Source: Singulisphaera acidiphila DSM 18658
GTDB lineage: Bacteria > Planctomycetota > Planctomycetia > Isosphaerales > Isosphaeraceae
Length of the DNA stretch: 64,000 nucleotides
Assembly: GCF_000242455.2 (NCBI RefSeq)
Contig: NC_019892.1
Location: forward strand, 7,326,744 to 7,390,743
Reading direction: 5' to 3'
The notes under the pieces: generated by a model
Seen by the model: the letters and a program-made list of their open reading frames with translations, nothing else
What the model was told of the DNA's origin: nothing
Databases searched by the model: none
Part shown: piece by piece, positions 38,784 through 47,315 of the stretch
Numbering within the stretch: the first letter of the stretch is position 1
How the letters are laid out: the number at the start of each line of letters is the position of its first letter
Made by a program: the position numbers and the translations under genes

Positions 38784-39335
38784 ATGAGTCATTTTATCGG
38801 TAGAGTTCCCGCATTGGGATTGGCCTTGGCATGCGCCATGTCCCTGGCAGGCGCGGCGGCCGTGCAGGCCGAGGAATTGAAGGTCGGCGACAAGGCCCCC
38901 GATTTCTCGCTGCAGGGGACCGATGGCAAAACCTATTCGCTCGATCAATTCAAGGGCAAGAAAGCGATCGTGATCGCTTGGTTCCCCAAGGCTGATACCC
39001 CTGGATGCACCATCGAGTGCAAGTCACTGAAAGAGAACGGTGATGCCCTCAAGCCCTTGAACGTGGCTTACTTCACGGCCAGCGTCGATACCCCCGAGGA
39101 TAACAAGAAGTTTGCCGAGAAGCTGGGCCTCGATTACCCGATTTTGAGCGATCCGACCAAGAGCGTGGGACAAGCCTACGGGGTCATCAATCCGGCGCGT
39201 GGTTTCGCGAACCGGTGGACCTACTACATCGACAAGGAAGGCACGATCAAGGAGATCGACAAGGAGATCAAGACCAAGAGCGCGGGGCAGGACGTTGCCG
39301 CAAAGGTCAAGGCTCTTGGTCTCACGTCCAAGTGA
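38784..39335 (+). CDS. exported thioredoxin-dependent peroxiredoxin (BCP type)
   Basis: A 183-residue peroxiredoxin with a signal peptide (1-29, ending AVQAEE), so it acts outside the cytoplasm. It reduces hydroperoxides with thiols from a thioredoxin-like donor. The peroxidatic Cys is C75 in FPKADTPGCT; a second Cys, C79, stands four residues later and probably resolves the sulfenic acid. LKVGDKAPDFSLQGTDGK and ISDP/LSDP...YGV (LSDPTKSVGQAYGV) are family motifs. GAGGAGG about five bases upstream of ATG 38784 supports the start. The gene is alone. BCP-type enzymes with signal peptides are common in planctomycetes. Confidence 0.92.
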   Translation: MSHFIGRVPALGLALACAMSLAGAAAVQAEELKVGDKAPDFSLQGTDGKTYSLDQFKGKKAIVIAWFPKADTPGCTIECKSLKENGDALKPLNVAYFTASVDTPEDNKKFAEKLGLDYPILSDPTKSVGQAYGVINPARGFANRWTYYIDKEGTIKEIDKEIKTKSAGQDVAAKVKALGLTSK

Positions 39336-39378
39336 CTTGATGGTCCCAGAAGTCGGAACGTCGTCCGACCGTCGGTAG

Positions 39379-39927
39379 TCAATCGCCACGGCGCTGGAGC
39401 TCAGCCCAGCGCCACTTCAAATCACCGAGGATCTTCCAGAAGAGCCGGCTGTGCATCCGCCCGGGGACGCGACCGCAGGCGGCGGCATGGTAGGAGTCCG
39501 GCTCCGTATACTCGATGTGGTGCGCCATTTCGTGCAGGTAGGTGTCAAAGAGCTCGTCGAGCGGCCGACGCCCGAGCTGGCGATCGTGCGAATAGATTCG
39601 CACAAGCTTACGCGTTTTGTAGTAACCCCCCAGGACGCGCGTGGTCGGCCTGACGTTGATCTCAAGCTCGTAGTCGGACTGGCAGCGATAGATCTTCGCG
39701 AACCGGTCGCAAAAGAGCGGTCCGAGAGCCGAGATCGGCGGCTCGAACCGCCGCGCCGGCGCAGCCACTGAGGGCTCTACGTTGGCTTCACGGTACGCAT
39801 CCGGTTCGACGATCAGGCGTCCCCCAATCTGCTGGACCTGTTCGGCCAGGCGCTCGACGTCGAACTGGCGCGGGTCGATGAGTTGGCGCCCGCCATTAGG
39901 ATGGACAAGCCAGTATCGCTCGGACAT
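39379..39927 (-). CDS. SprT-like zinc metalloprotein
   Basis: A 182-residue soluble protein. The HExxH zinc motif is visible as LHEMAHHIEY at about residues 134-143, followed by a late His (MHSRLFWKIL) that could be the third ligand; this is the SprT-like layout. The N-terminal 70 residues (WLVHPNGGRQLIDPRQF) are specific to this family in planctomycetes as far as I can see. Family members are related to DNA-protein crosslink proteases, but many bacterial ones are uncharacterised. AAGGGA seven bases before ATG 39927 supports that start over ATG 39945. It is convergent with the peroxiredoxin gene and follows the SDR gene. Confidence 0.75.
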   Translation of the reverse strand: MSERYWLVHPNGGRQLIDPRQFDVERLAEQVQQIGGRLIVEPDAYREANVEPSVAAPARRFEPPISALGPLFCDRFAKIYRCQSDYELEINVRPTTRVLGGYYKTRKLVRIYSHDRQLGRRPLDELFDTYLHEMAHHIEYTEPDSYHAAACGRVPGRMHSRLFWKILGDLKWRWAELQRRGD

Positions 39928-39999
39928 TCGACGTCCCTTGCGCATTCAGGTCGAAACGTCCTGCCGCTCCGTCTCCCGAAGACGGCAGGCGCGGTTAGG

Positions 40000-40749
40000 T
40001 CAATACGTCGCTCGGCCGCCGCTGATATCGTAACACTGTCCGGTGGTATAACTCGCTTCCGAGCTTACCAAGAAGTGCACCAGCGCGGCGACCTCTTCGA
40101 TCGTCCCGGTACGGCCCATCGGGATCTTGGAAAGCATATAGTCAACCGTGCTCTGCGCCATCCCCTCGAGGATCGGCGTTCGGATGACGGCCGGTGCAAT
40201 CGCGTTCACCGTCAAGTCTCCCCGACCGACGAGCTCCTTGGCGAGCGACTTGGTCATCGCGATCACCGCTGCTTTCGAAGCGGAGTAAGGGAGCAGGGTG
40301 GGGTTCCCTTCCTTGCCCGCGATTGAGGCGACGTTGAGAATCCGACCATATTTGCGCTCGATCATTCCCGGCGCGACCGCTTTGCAGAAGAGGAAAGGGC
40401 CGAGAATGTTCACGTCCAGGACCCGCCGAACGTCCTCGAGGGCCAGGTTCCAACTCAGGTCGGTCCGTCCGGTGATGCCGGCGTTATTGACCAGAATGGA
40501 GACGGGGCCGAGTTCCTCCCTGACACGTTCGACTGCTCGGGCCACGTCAGACTCCGAGGTGACGTCACCCACGACCGCCAGCCCCCCGAGGGAGCCTGCG
40601 ACCTGCGATGCGTGATTCGCATCGACGTCGAAAACGGCGATCCGAGCGCCGGCCCGATGAAGCCGGCGAGCCATTCCTTCGCCGATCCCCTGCCCTGCCC
40701 CCGTGACCAGGGCGACCTGGCCCGAGAGATCAAAGAAATCCGCCATCAT
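40000..40749 (-). CDS. short-chain dehydrogenase/reductase (SDR)
   Basis: A 249-residue classical SDR. The NAD(P)-binding motif is TGAGQGIG (residues 16-23), with D41 at the end of the second strand (AVFDVDAN), which suggests NAD preference. NNAG is at 88-91, the catalytic S142 in VASIAG, and Y155/K159 in YSASK. The C-terminal part has TVNAIAPAVIRTP and GQCYDISGG, as in 3-oxoacyl-ACP reductase and gluconate/sorbitol dehydrogenase relatives. The substrate cannot be told. ATG 40749 has GAGAG seven bases upstream; the frame continues upstream only as non-coding sequence. It lies divergent from the sigma-factor gene. Confidence 0.93.
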   Translation of the reverse strand: MMADFFDLSGQVALVTGAGQGIGEGMARRLHRAGARIAVFDVDANHASQVAGSLGGLAVVGDVTSESDVARAVERVREELGPVSILVNNAGITGRTDLSWNLALEDVRRVLDVNILGPFLFCKAVAPGMIERKYGRILNVASIAGKEGNPTLLPYSASKAAVIAMTKSLAKELVGRGDLTVNAIAPAVIRTPILEGMAQSTVDYMLSKIPMGRTGTIEEVAALVHFLVSSEASYTTGQCYDISGGRATY

Positions 40750-41255
40750 TTCGTCTCTCAGAGGATCTGCGGAGACCGAAATGTCGCGGTCCGATCGACC
40801 CGGCAAAACGGCTCTCCGTTCATCTTGAAAAGGGTTCGACACCTCCAGTACGCCCCATTTGGGGTCGTCGTGAAGTCCAGTCACCATAGCACGCTGGGAA
40901 ACCATCGGCCACATCGTCTCGCCTGGAAACCTCGAGACGATTTTCCCGTCCGTTAAAAGCAAGAATTAAGATGCCACCTCGCCTCTGGTCAGGTTCTCTG
41001 GAACCAATGTGCGTTCAAGGACGTAATGAGGTGGTTCTCAAGAACCAGCGCGGTCTGATAGGATCAAAAGAGGGGAAATGTCAGGCGATCGGTGCAGGGC
41101 GATCTGATGGGAAACCTCAACGAAGGCACCCTGAGACGTTATCCGAGCGTTGCTTCCGTCGCCCCAGACCGAATCGCGCCTTTCGGATTTCATACCTCCA
41201 GCAAATCTCGCTTTCTTTTGGAACTCTCTCGAAGCCACGGCGTCCAAGGATAATG
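40750..41255. other. divergent regulatory region, SDR and ECF sigma
   Basis: About 500 bases without a convincing gene. Its main feature is the pair of 14-base palindromes at 40992-41046. The stretch from 41050 to 41250 is less GC-rich than the genes and would be the leader of the sigma gene. Confidence 0.5.
40992..41046. promoter_or_regulatory. two GGTTC-N4-GAACC operator-like palindromes
   Basis: GGTTC-TCTG-GAACC spans 40992-41005 and GGTTCT-CA-AGAACC spans 41033-41046. Their centres are 41 bases apart, about four turns of DNA, so two dimers would bind on one face. The pattern resembles the reported LexA site of Verrucomicrobia (TGTTC-N4-GAACA) from the same superphylum. The regulator is not known. 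Confidence 0.6.
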
Positions 41256-41861
41256 ATGTCCGGGTGTGACGACGACAAGTCCCTTATTGACGCTTGTCGC
41301 GCGGGAAATACGGAGGCGTTTGGCGTCCTGGTTACCCGTTACCAGGATCGACTTTACCCCACCATTTTCCGCTTGACCGGCTGCGCAGATGAAGCGAGGG
41401 ACTTGTTGCAGGATGCATTCCTGCGCGCTTTCGAGAAACTGGATCGGTTCCATGGCGAGAGTTTGTTCTACACGTGGATTTATCGGATCGCGGTCAACCT
41501 GGCCTTGTCCGGACGTCGTCGCCGCAGACCGGTGCTTCGGCTCAACCGCGACTCGGGTTCCGCTTCGATCGAGCCTGCTTACGACGTGGCCGAGAGCGAC
41601 CCGTCGGCTCCGCTACAACGGGCAGAGAGAGACCGGATGATCCAGGACGCTCTCAACGCTTTAGCGGCCGACCATCGGGCGGTCGTCGTCATGAAGGAGT
41701 TCGACGGACTTCAGTATGAAGAGATCGCCGCGATGCTGGAAATTCCGATTGGGACGGTCCGAAGTCGGTTGCACCGGGCTCGTTGCGAATTGCGTGATCG
41801 GCTCCGAAGCCTGGTCGATGAAGATGCCCAGCTTCGCCAATCTTCGCATCATTCGCCATGA
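41256..41861 (+). CDS. ECF RNA polymerase sigma factor
   Basis: A 201-residue sigma-70 factor of the extracytoplasmic-function group. Region 2 spans about residues 10-85 (AFGVLVTRYQDRLY, DLLQDAFLRAFEKLDRF, FYTWIYRIAVN) and region 4 about 130-190 (LNALAADHRAVVVMKEFDGLQYEEIA, then PIGTVRSRLHRAR), which contact the -10 and -35 elements. A short linker replaces region 3. It is followed by an anti-sigma-like membrane protein, so it is probably held inactive at the membrane. AAGGA lies five bases before ATG 41256 (ATG 41253 is equal in frame). Its target promoters are not visible here. Confidence 0.95.
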   Translation: MSGCDDDKSLIDACRAGNTEAFGVLVTRYQDRLYPTIFRLTGCADEARDLLQDAFLRAFEKLDRFHGESLFYTWIYRIAVNLALSGRRRRRPVLRLNRDSGSASIEPAYDVAESDPSAPLQRAERDRMIQDALNALAADHRAVVVMKEFDGLQYEEIAAMLEIPIGTVRSRLHRARCELRDRLRSLVDEDAQLRQSSHHSP

Positions 41862-41926
41862 GACTGACGAGACGTGATGGGGGGCACGAGGCCCATGCCC
41901 GATTGGCCCTGACCCGCCGAGTGACC

Positions 41927-43210
41927 ATGAAGACCGAAGACGAAATATTCCTGTCCGCCTATCTCGACGGTGAGCTCGATCCTGAGCAGCGATCGAGCGT
42001 CGAGTCGGCATTGCTTTCCAACCCGGCCTTGGCCGAGCACTTGCGTCAATTGACCGTGGTCCGCGACCTTGTCGCGAACTTGCCGCGACTGACGCTCCAC
42101 GAGGATCTCTCCTCGGCGATCTTGGCACGGGCCCGGACTCGCATGCGGAACTCGCTTACATCCCGCCTCCGACACTCGCCACTGACCAGAATCGGGCTGG
42201 CCGCGGCAGCTGTGGTCGTCTTGGCCGTCGGCCTCGGTTTACTCACCGGCCGAACCCAACCGGTCCCTCCGGCTTCGGCTCCTCCGCCGGTGGTTGTCGC
42301 TGCCGTCAGAGCGCCGCAGACGGAACCGCCCCCTAATTCTCAGCTTAAGGCGAGGCCCTCGGACGCGTTGGTTGCCCATCATTCCGACGCGCCTTCGGTC
42401 GTTCCCCAGCACCTCCCGGTGGCGTCGCGACGCGACGAGACCGAGGTCCAAAACGACCGCGAGCAAATGCGGATCCGTAAACTTCTCGACAGTCCCGACC
42501 TGAAGCACGTTTTCATCGTCGTGGACGAGATCGGGGGCGACGTGCCCGGCCGAGTGGAAGGTCTTGTCCGAGACACGGCCCGCCTCGATCCCCTCTTCGG
42601 TAAGATCACGGTGAGCCAGGGGATCGTGATCGATCCCAAGCATCCCAACCAGGCGACCGTCTTTGCACTCGTGATGGATCAGAATGAGGTTGAACAGTTC
42701 CGAAATCGATTGAAACTCGATTTTCCGACCCAGTTTGAGGAAGTCGCCCCTGACCCTGTCGTGGTGACCCAGCTCTCAGGAATCGGACAGATCGCCGTCT
42801 CGTCCGGCTCTCGAGCGACCGCTCTGTCACCGCCTCCTGTGAACGAAGATCTGAAGACGGCGATCCGGACGCACACTCCTCCCAAGAATCAGGCCGTGAT
42901 TTATCGTTCCAGTCCCGAATTCGATGGGATTCCCGTTCCTGAAGTTCCGCCCCGGCCTCCCGTCTCGTCCGACGATTTGGCGGTCGCGAAACCTTCACCC
43001 GAAAGGGAGTTGAGTGGTCCTCGGCCTTCATCCGCCAAGTCCATGAACCCGACCGCTTCATTGCCGGTTGCGAGCGAAGACGCGGCCTCTGAAACGACGC
43101 CTGGGATTCCCCCGAACTTGCAGTCGCCTGACAAGACCCGCCAGCGGCCGACTTCGGTCGTTCTGGTCTGGGTGACGACGCGCAATCCCGTTCAGAAGGG
43201 CCGGCGCTGA
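41927..43210 (+). CDS. anti-sigma factor-like membrane protein
   Basis: A 427-residue protein that starts with a typical anti-sigma domain (DEIFLSAYLDGELDPEQR, then LLSNPALAEHLRQL). The usual zinc-binding H-x3-C-x2-C is absent, so it belongs to the zinc-free type. One membrane segment lies at about residues 88-107 (GLAAAAVVVLAVGLGLLTG). The outer part (110-427) has a Pro-rich linker, a globular domain around 185-260 (HVFIVVDEIGGDVPGRVEGL) and a long Pro/Ser-rich tail. Its place right behind the sigma gene supports the role. ATG 41858, overlapping the sigma stop by four bases, is an alternative start that adds 23 atypical residues. Confidence 0.82.
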   Translation: MKTEDEIFLSAYLDGELDPEQRSSVESALLSNPALAEHLRQLTVVRDLVANLPRLTLHEDLSSAILARARTRMRNSLTSRLRHSPLTRIGLAAAAVVVLAVGLGLLTGRTQPVPPASAPPPVVVAAVRAPQTEPPPNSQLKARPSDALVAHHSDAPSVVPQHLPVASRRDETEVQNDREQMRIRKLLDSPDLKHVFIVVDEIGGDVPGRVEGLVRDTARLDPLFGKITVSQGIVIDPKHPNQATVFALVMDQNEVEQFRNRLKLDFPTQFEEVAPDPVVVTQLSGIGQIAVSSGSRATALSPPPVNEDLKTAIRTHTPPKNQAVIYRSSPEFDGIPVPEVPPRPPVSSDDLAVAKPSPERELSGPRPSSAKSMNPTASLPVASEDAASETTPGIPPNLQSPDKTRQRPTSVVLVWVTTRNPVQKGRR

Positions 43211-43357
43211 CTTGAATCCAGTTTTCGTTGAGACCTGTGGAGATGAAGGGGGCAGAGTTCCGGTTGGCTCCTTGTTCCTGACAAACAGGATTGGAGGCCC
43301 GGTGGGTGTGTCCCCTGATTTTTTTTCTTTCCGTGGGCCCTCTGTAAATTGACGGCC

Positions 43358-44452
43358 CTAACGACCACTGAGTTTTGTAATCGTCGGGTCAGGTTGCCAG
43401 AGATAGAGGAAAGTCGGGAGCTTGCTTCGTTCTAGGCCAGGGTAACTGAATGGAATCAACTCGCTCTGGAGTGGAACGTTCGGGACGATCGAGTAGATCG
43501 ATCGAGTGGGATGCCCGGCCCTCTCGAAGAAGACGACTTCCGATCCCGGAGCACTTGCCAATCGCTCGGCCTCGGTGATCGCATCATCCACATACCCAAG
43601 CTGGTCGACCATGTGAAGGGCGAGGGCGCGAGGCGCGGCGACGATCCGGCCGTCGGCAATCAAACGGTGATCCTCGACGGTCATCGTCGGTCGGTATTGA
43701 GCGACCCGAGACGCGAAGCGGTCACGAAATCCGTTGGCCATATCCTGGAAGAGCCCCCGCGCTTCCTCCGAGAGCGGCGCGGCCACTGACCCCATATCGA
43801 CGAGTTCACCCGCCTTCACCGGCTCGACACGGAGGTTGAGCTGGGCCATCGCATCTTCGAGATTCGCGTGATTAATCAGCGCTCCAACCCCCCCCGTGAT
43901 CGAGGTGGGGAGCGCGAAGACCCGGTCGCAACCGACGGCCAGGTAATAGGCACCGCCGGTCGCGAGATCCATCAAACAGGCGACGACCGGTTTGCCCGTG
44001 GTCTGACGAAAGCGCCGTAATTCCTCGGCCAGGATGTCGGAGGCCGTGACACCCCCACCGGGGCTGTGGACGCGAAGAACAACCCCACGGACATGAGGAT
44101 CTCCCGCCGCCATCTCGAGTTTTTCCCGGAACGCCGAGACCGGGTTTTCACCGACGGAATAGATCCCGGTGAGATTCTGATTCAACAAGAGCCCGTCGAC
44201 GTCGACAATGACGATGCGAGACGCCTCGCAACCCGCAGCGGCACGGCGAACCACGACAGGGATCATCGGTCCAGGATCGGTCGCCGTCGGTAGACGGACG
44301 TCGACTGTCCCTTGGAAGTTCGCCGCCACGTTGGCGTTGGCGTCCACCTTGCCCGCGATCGGTATGGCGTGACACCCCGACAACGCGATCGCGCATGCGA
44401 AAAGGATCCAGACTCGATGTTGGTTCGTCCTCGGGCACCCTTTCCAGCGCAT
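43358..44452 (-). CDS. SppA-like (S49) lipoprotein, probably inactive
   Basis: A 364-residue protein of the signal peptide peptidase A family (S49, ClpP/crotonase fold). The N-terminus carries a lipoprotein signal with lipobox LSGC (C27). The fold motifs RVHSPGGGVTASD (about 128-140) and PTSITGGVGALI (about 182-193) are clear. Active SppA enzymes have a Ser in A-S-G-G/A-Y-Y; here the motif reads ATGGAYY (residues 164-170), without Ser. The general-base Lys of the K-S-G-x-x-K-D motif is also replaced: KAGELVDMG has V218. If the alignment is correct, both members of the dyad are lost, so the protein may be a scaffold or regulator. It is convergent with the anti-sigma gene. Confidence 0.85.
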   Translation of the reverse strand: MRWKGCPRTNQHRVWILFACAIALSGCHAIPIAGKVDANANVAANFQGTVDVRLPTATDPGPMIPVVVRRAAAGCEASRIVIVDVDGLLLNQNLTGIYSVGENPVSAFREKLEMAAGDPHVRGVVLRVHSPGGGVTASDILAEELRRFRQTTGKPVVACLMDLATGGAYYLAVGCDRVFALPTSITGGVGALINHANLEDAMAQLNLRVEPVKAGELVDMGSVAAPLSEEARGLFQDMANGFRDRFASRVAQYRPTMTVEDHRLIADGRIVAAPRALALHMVDQLGYVDDAITEAERLASAPGSEVVFFERAGHPTRSIYSIVPNVPLQSELIPFSYPGLERSKLPTFLYLWQPDPTITKLSGR

Positions 44453-45550
44453 GGGGGAAAATCCTTGCTAATCCGGAACACGCCCAACCCTCATCGCGTC
44501 GAGACAATCGCGTTCATTAGCTTAATCGGCACAATCACACCGGAACTTCGCCGCGAAACCGTTTTCAACCGCACTCGCCCTCGTGAAAATTCATCGGATG
44601 GAGAATCAACGTTTCAGACCAGTTGAGGACAGAGAACTCGGACCACTCTCAAAAAGTCGGGAGCTGGACCAGAGTCCCCCTCCGACATTTAATGAGGATT
44701 GTCGGTCGGGTCCCACAACCCAAGCCGGCCTATTAAAGCGAATCCTGAAGCTCCTGGTAAAGTAGCGAACGCGACTTTTTTGGGAGTCGTTTGAAGACGG
44801 CGGGCTCGCCGGGAGGGGAGCGACGCAGAATCGCTTGGGTGGCGAAACGGTCCGGATACCGATACTGAAACTTGCCTTAAGAATGTACCGCGAGGCGTCT
44901 CACCGAGACCCGATGTCCGGATTCGTAAGTGATTTCGCCAGCAGGCGGAAGGCGGTCTGAAGAGGCATTAGGAAGGAGCCATTTTGGGGTAGGATTGCGT
45001 GAAACTCCGCCCGATCGGGCGGGGCAAGGAGCGGAGGTAGGGGGCGAACCAAAAACGATCTTGACCGGCGCAGACAAAACCTTGATACTTTTCGCACCAG
45101 GAAAGCTCCGCCCTCGATGGACAACAGGGCGGTATACGCCCGATTGAGTCAAGGAAGACGAGTCATCATCGTGAAATCTGGCGCTTGCTCCAAGAGTCGG
45201 TCCTGCTCAACTCGCCCTCTCCCACCTTCCGGCTACGGTTTCTCGCGATCATCCGCAAGGAGCTTCGCGGCCTCGTCCTGGCCGGTCGAAACGTTCTCGC
45301 CTCGGCTCTGCGAAGATCCCGGTGTGAAGGTCGAGCCTAGGTCGTGCTCTCGACATCGTGTGAAGTCCGACTGGCTCGCCGGTTCAGCGCGTCAGAGGCG
45401 TGCGGGGCAACCCGAACGGCTTTCGGCGCCATAATCAGGCTTAGCTCGGGTGCTCACAGCGCGCACGATTGCTGGCACGCTGGCGGGCGATTCCCGATGG
45501 ATGACTATCGGGCGGACATTTGATCGAGGGCGAAGAGGGTAGTCCCGTCC
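44453..45550. other. long intergenic region upstream of the polysaccharide locus
   Basis: About 1.1 kb without a gene I can support. It contains a perfect 16-base palindrome (CCGCCCGATCGGGCGG) at 45007-45022. The stretch 45149-45340 has a frame with protein-like codon use, reading FLAIIRKELRGLVLAGRN, like the N-terminal end of an ABC-2 permease, but it has no start codon and stops at about 45342. The rest may be promoter or leader for the polysaccharide operon. Confidence 0.5.
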
Positions 45551-47293
45551 ATGATGATCTCCAACTCTTTCTTGCTGATCTTCGCGGTTGCGTTCATGGG
45601 GTGCGTCTTGGCCACTCCCCTGGTGACGCGGATCGCGATCTGGGCCGGCGCAATTGACCGTCCAGACCAGTTCCGCAGGATCCATAAAGGGGCAACGCCT
45701 CGGCTCGGTGGCTTGGGGCTGGCGTTTGGCCTGGCCTCCGCCATCATGCTCGTGGGCTATGGTGGCTATTTGAACGACTGGCCTGGCGTCCAGGAATGGT
45801 GGGCTTGCCAGTGGGCGGTCTTCCTGGCTGGCCTGATTGTGTTGATGGTCGGGTTCGTCGACGATACTCGCTCCATCGCGCCTCGGATGAAACTCGCCGG
45901 CCAAGCATTTGCCGTCTTGATTCTTTTCGCTGGCGGAATTCGCATCCAGCGTTTCGATATTCTCGGAATGGCCATCGATTTGGATGGGCCGGTTATCGAT
46001 CTGTCGATGGCCGGTATGCCTCTGTCCGTCTCCATTCCCAGCCTGATCGTCACGATGCTCTGGTTCCTCGCCTGCATGAACATCTGGAATCTCATCGACG
46101 GGATGGATGGATTAGCCTCGGGTGTTGGCCTGCTCGTCAGCGGCACACTGACCTTGGTGGCGATCCATAACCAGAATGTGGGTGTCGCGATCATGGCGGC
46201 CGCGCTGGCGGGCAGTCTGGCCGGCTTCTTGCTCTACAACTGGCATCCCGCTTGTATCTTTCTCGGGGACAGTGGGAGCTTGCTGATCGGTCTCTTGATT
46301 GGGATCATCGGGGTCCAAGGATCCTTGAAAGGCCCCTCAACGATCTCGATCCTGTTCCCGATCCTTGCAATGGGGCTGCCGATCTCCGACACGGCCATGG
46401 CGATCTTCAGGCGTTGGGTGCGAAACCTACCTCTTAGTTCGGCCGATCGGCGTCACGTTCATCACCTTTTAATTGGACTCGGGCTGAATCCAAGGCAGGC
46501 CGCCCTCCTGCTCTACTGCTTCTCGGGGTTCCTCTGCGGCGTTGTGCTCCTCGGGGTCTGCCTCAAGAATGAGATGCTCGCGCTGATTCTCGGGCTCTCG
46601 GGTTGCCTCGCCTTTCTGCTGATCCTCACCAGCCGTATGGACGAGTTCGCCAACCTTCGCGGTGATTTCAAAGCAAGGATCGCACGGGGACGCCAGGAGC
46701 GAGCCGCTGCGAAGCTCACCTGGGAAGCGATTCAGCGCATCGAACTCTGCGAGCACGTCGCGGCGATCCGAACGCTCCTGGAAGCTACGGCTCATGAACT
46801 CGGCTGCCAGGTCGAGCGGATCTCCTGCACCCGTAACGGTGACGAGATCTTCGCCGAAGAGGAAGCTCAAAGTGCCTCCCTGCCAGTATCCGCGCCGCTG
46901 TCGGGGCCGTCCGCAGTCTTCCGACTCTCAAGTGGCAAGGACCTGCTTCTGACCGTCGCACTTCATCAGACGTCGGAGACCTCGACCGCGGCCGACATTG
47001 CCTTCCGCTTCCTTCAGCGATTGTCTCTGGCCACGGCCGAACGCATCGAGCGGTTGTTGCTGACCCAGGAAGAAGAAAGCCACGATCGGGGTGAAGCGAC
47101 GTCGGGATCGCTGGGGCACGCCTCTTCCTCGGAGCCATTTTCCAACGGCCCCCGCCTCTCGTCGCAAGTCTCGCCGGTGCTTGCCATCTCAACCACCCCA
47201 TCGTTGACACGCGTCTCTTTGAACTGGCTCCGGATGACGTTGGGATGGAGTGTCCGACCTGTGGTCCACCACTCCACTCTGGGCGACAAATAA
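45551..47293 (+). CDS. polyprenyl-phosphate sugar-1-phosphate transferase (WecA/MraY family)
   Basis: A 580-residue membrane enzyme that links a sugar-1-phosphate to undecaprenyl phosphate, the first step of surface glycan assembly. About ten membrane segments cover residues 1-370. Family motifs: D104/D105 in VDDTRS, NLIDGMDGLASG, FLGDSGSLL and the nucleotide-sugar loop RRHVHH. The C-terminal 200 residues (380-580) form an added cytosolic domain with a helical, charged stretch (ARGRQERAAAKLTWEA) not present in WecA; its role is unknown. It is the first gene of the polysaccharide locus, and the Wzz/kinase gene follows after 22 bases. The sugar cannot be determined. Confidence 0.93.
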   Translation: MMISNSFLLIFAVAFMGCVLATPLVTRIAIWAGAIDRPDQFRRIHKGATPRLGGLGLAFGLASAIMLVGYGGYLNDWPGVQEWWACQWAVFLAGLIVLMVGFVDDTRSIAPRMKLAGQAFAVLILFAGGIRIQRFDILGMAIDLDGPVIDLSMAGMPLSVSIPSLIVTMLWFLACMNIWNLIDGMDGLASGVGLLVSGTLTLVAIHNQNVGVAIMAAALAGSLAGFLLYNWHPACIFLGDSGSLLIGLLIGIIGVQGSLKGPSTISILFPILAMGLPISDTAMAIFRRWVRNLPLSSADRRHVHHLLIGLGLNPRQAALLLYCFSGFLCGVVLLGVCLKNEMLALILGLSGCLAFLLILTSRMDEFANLRGDFKARIARGRQERAAAKLTWEAIQRIELCEHVAAIRTLLEATAHELGCQVERISCTRNGDEIFAEEEAQSASLPVSAPLSGPSAVFRLSSGKDLLLTVALHQTSETSTAADIAFRFLQRLSLATAERIERLLLTQEEESHDRGEATSGSLGHASSSEPFSNGPRLSSQVSPVLAISTTPSLTRVSLNWLRMTLGWSVRPVVHHSTLGDK

Positions 47294-47315
47294 TCTTATT
47301 GGAGCAGGAACCATC

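Noticed and set aside
41220-41244. GGAAC-N16-CGTC, an ECF-type promoter just before the sigma gene
   Set aside because: It would start transcription at about 41251, between the ribosome site and the ATG, leaving no leader; more likely chance.
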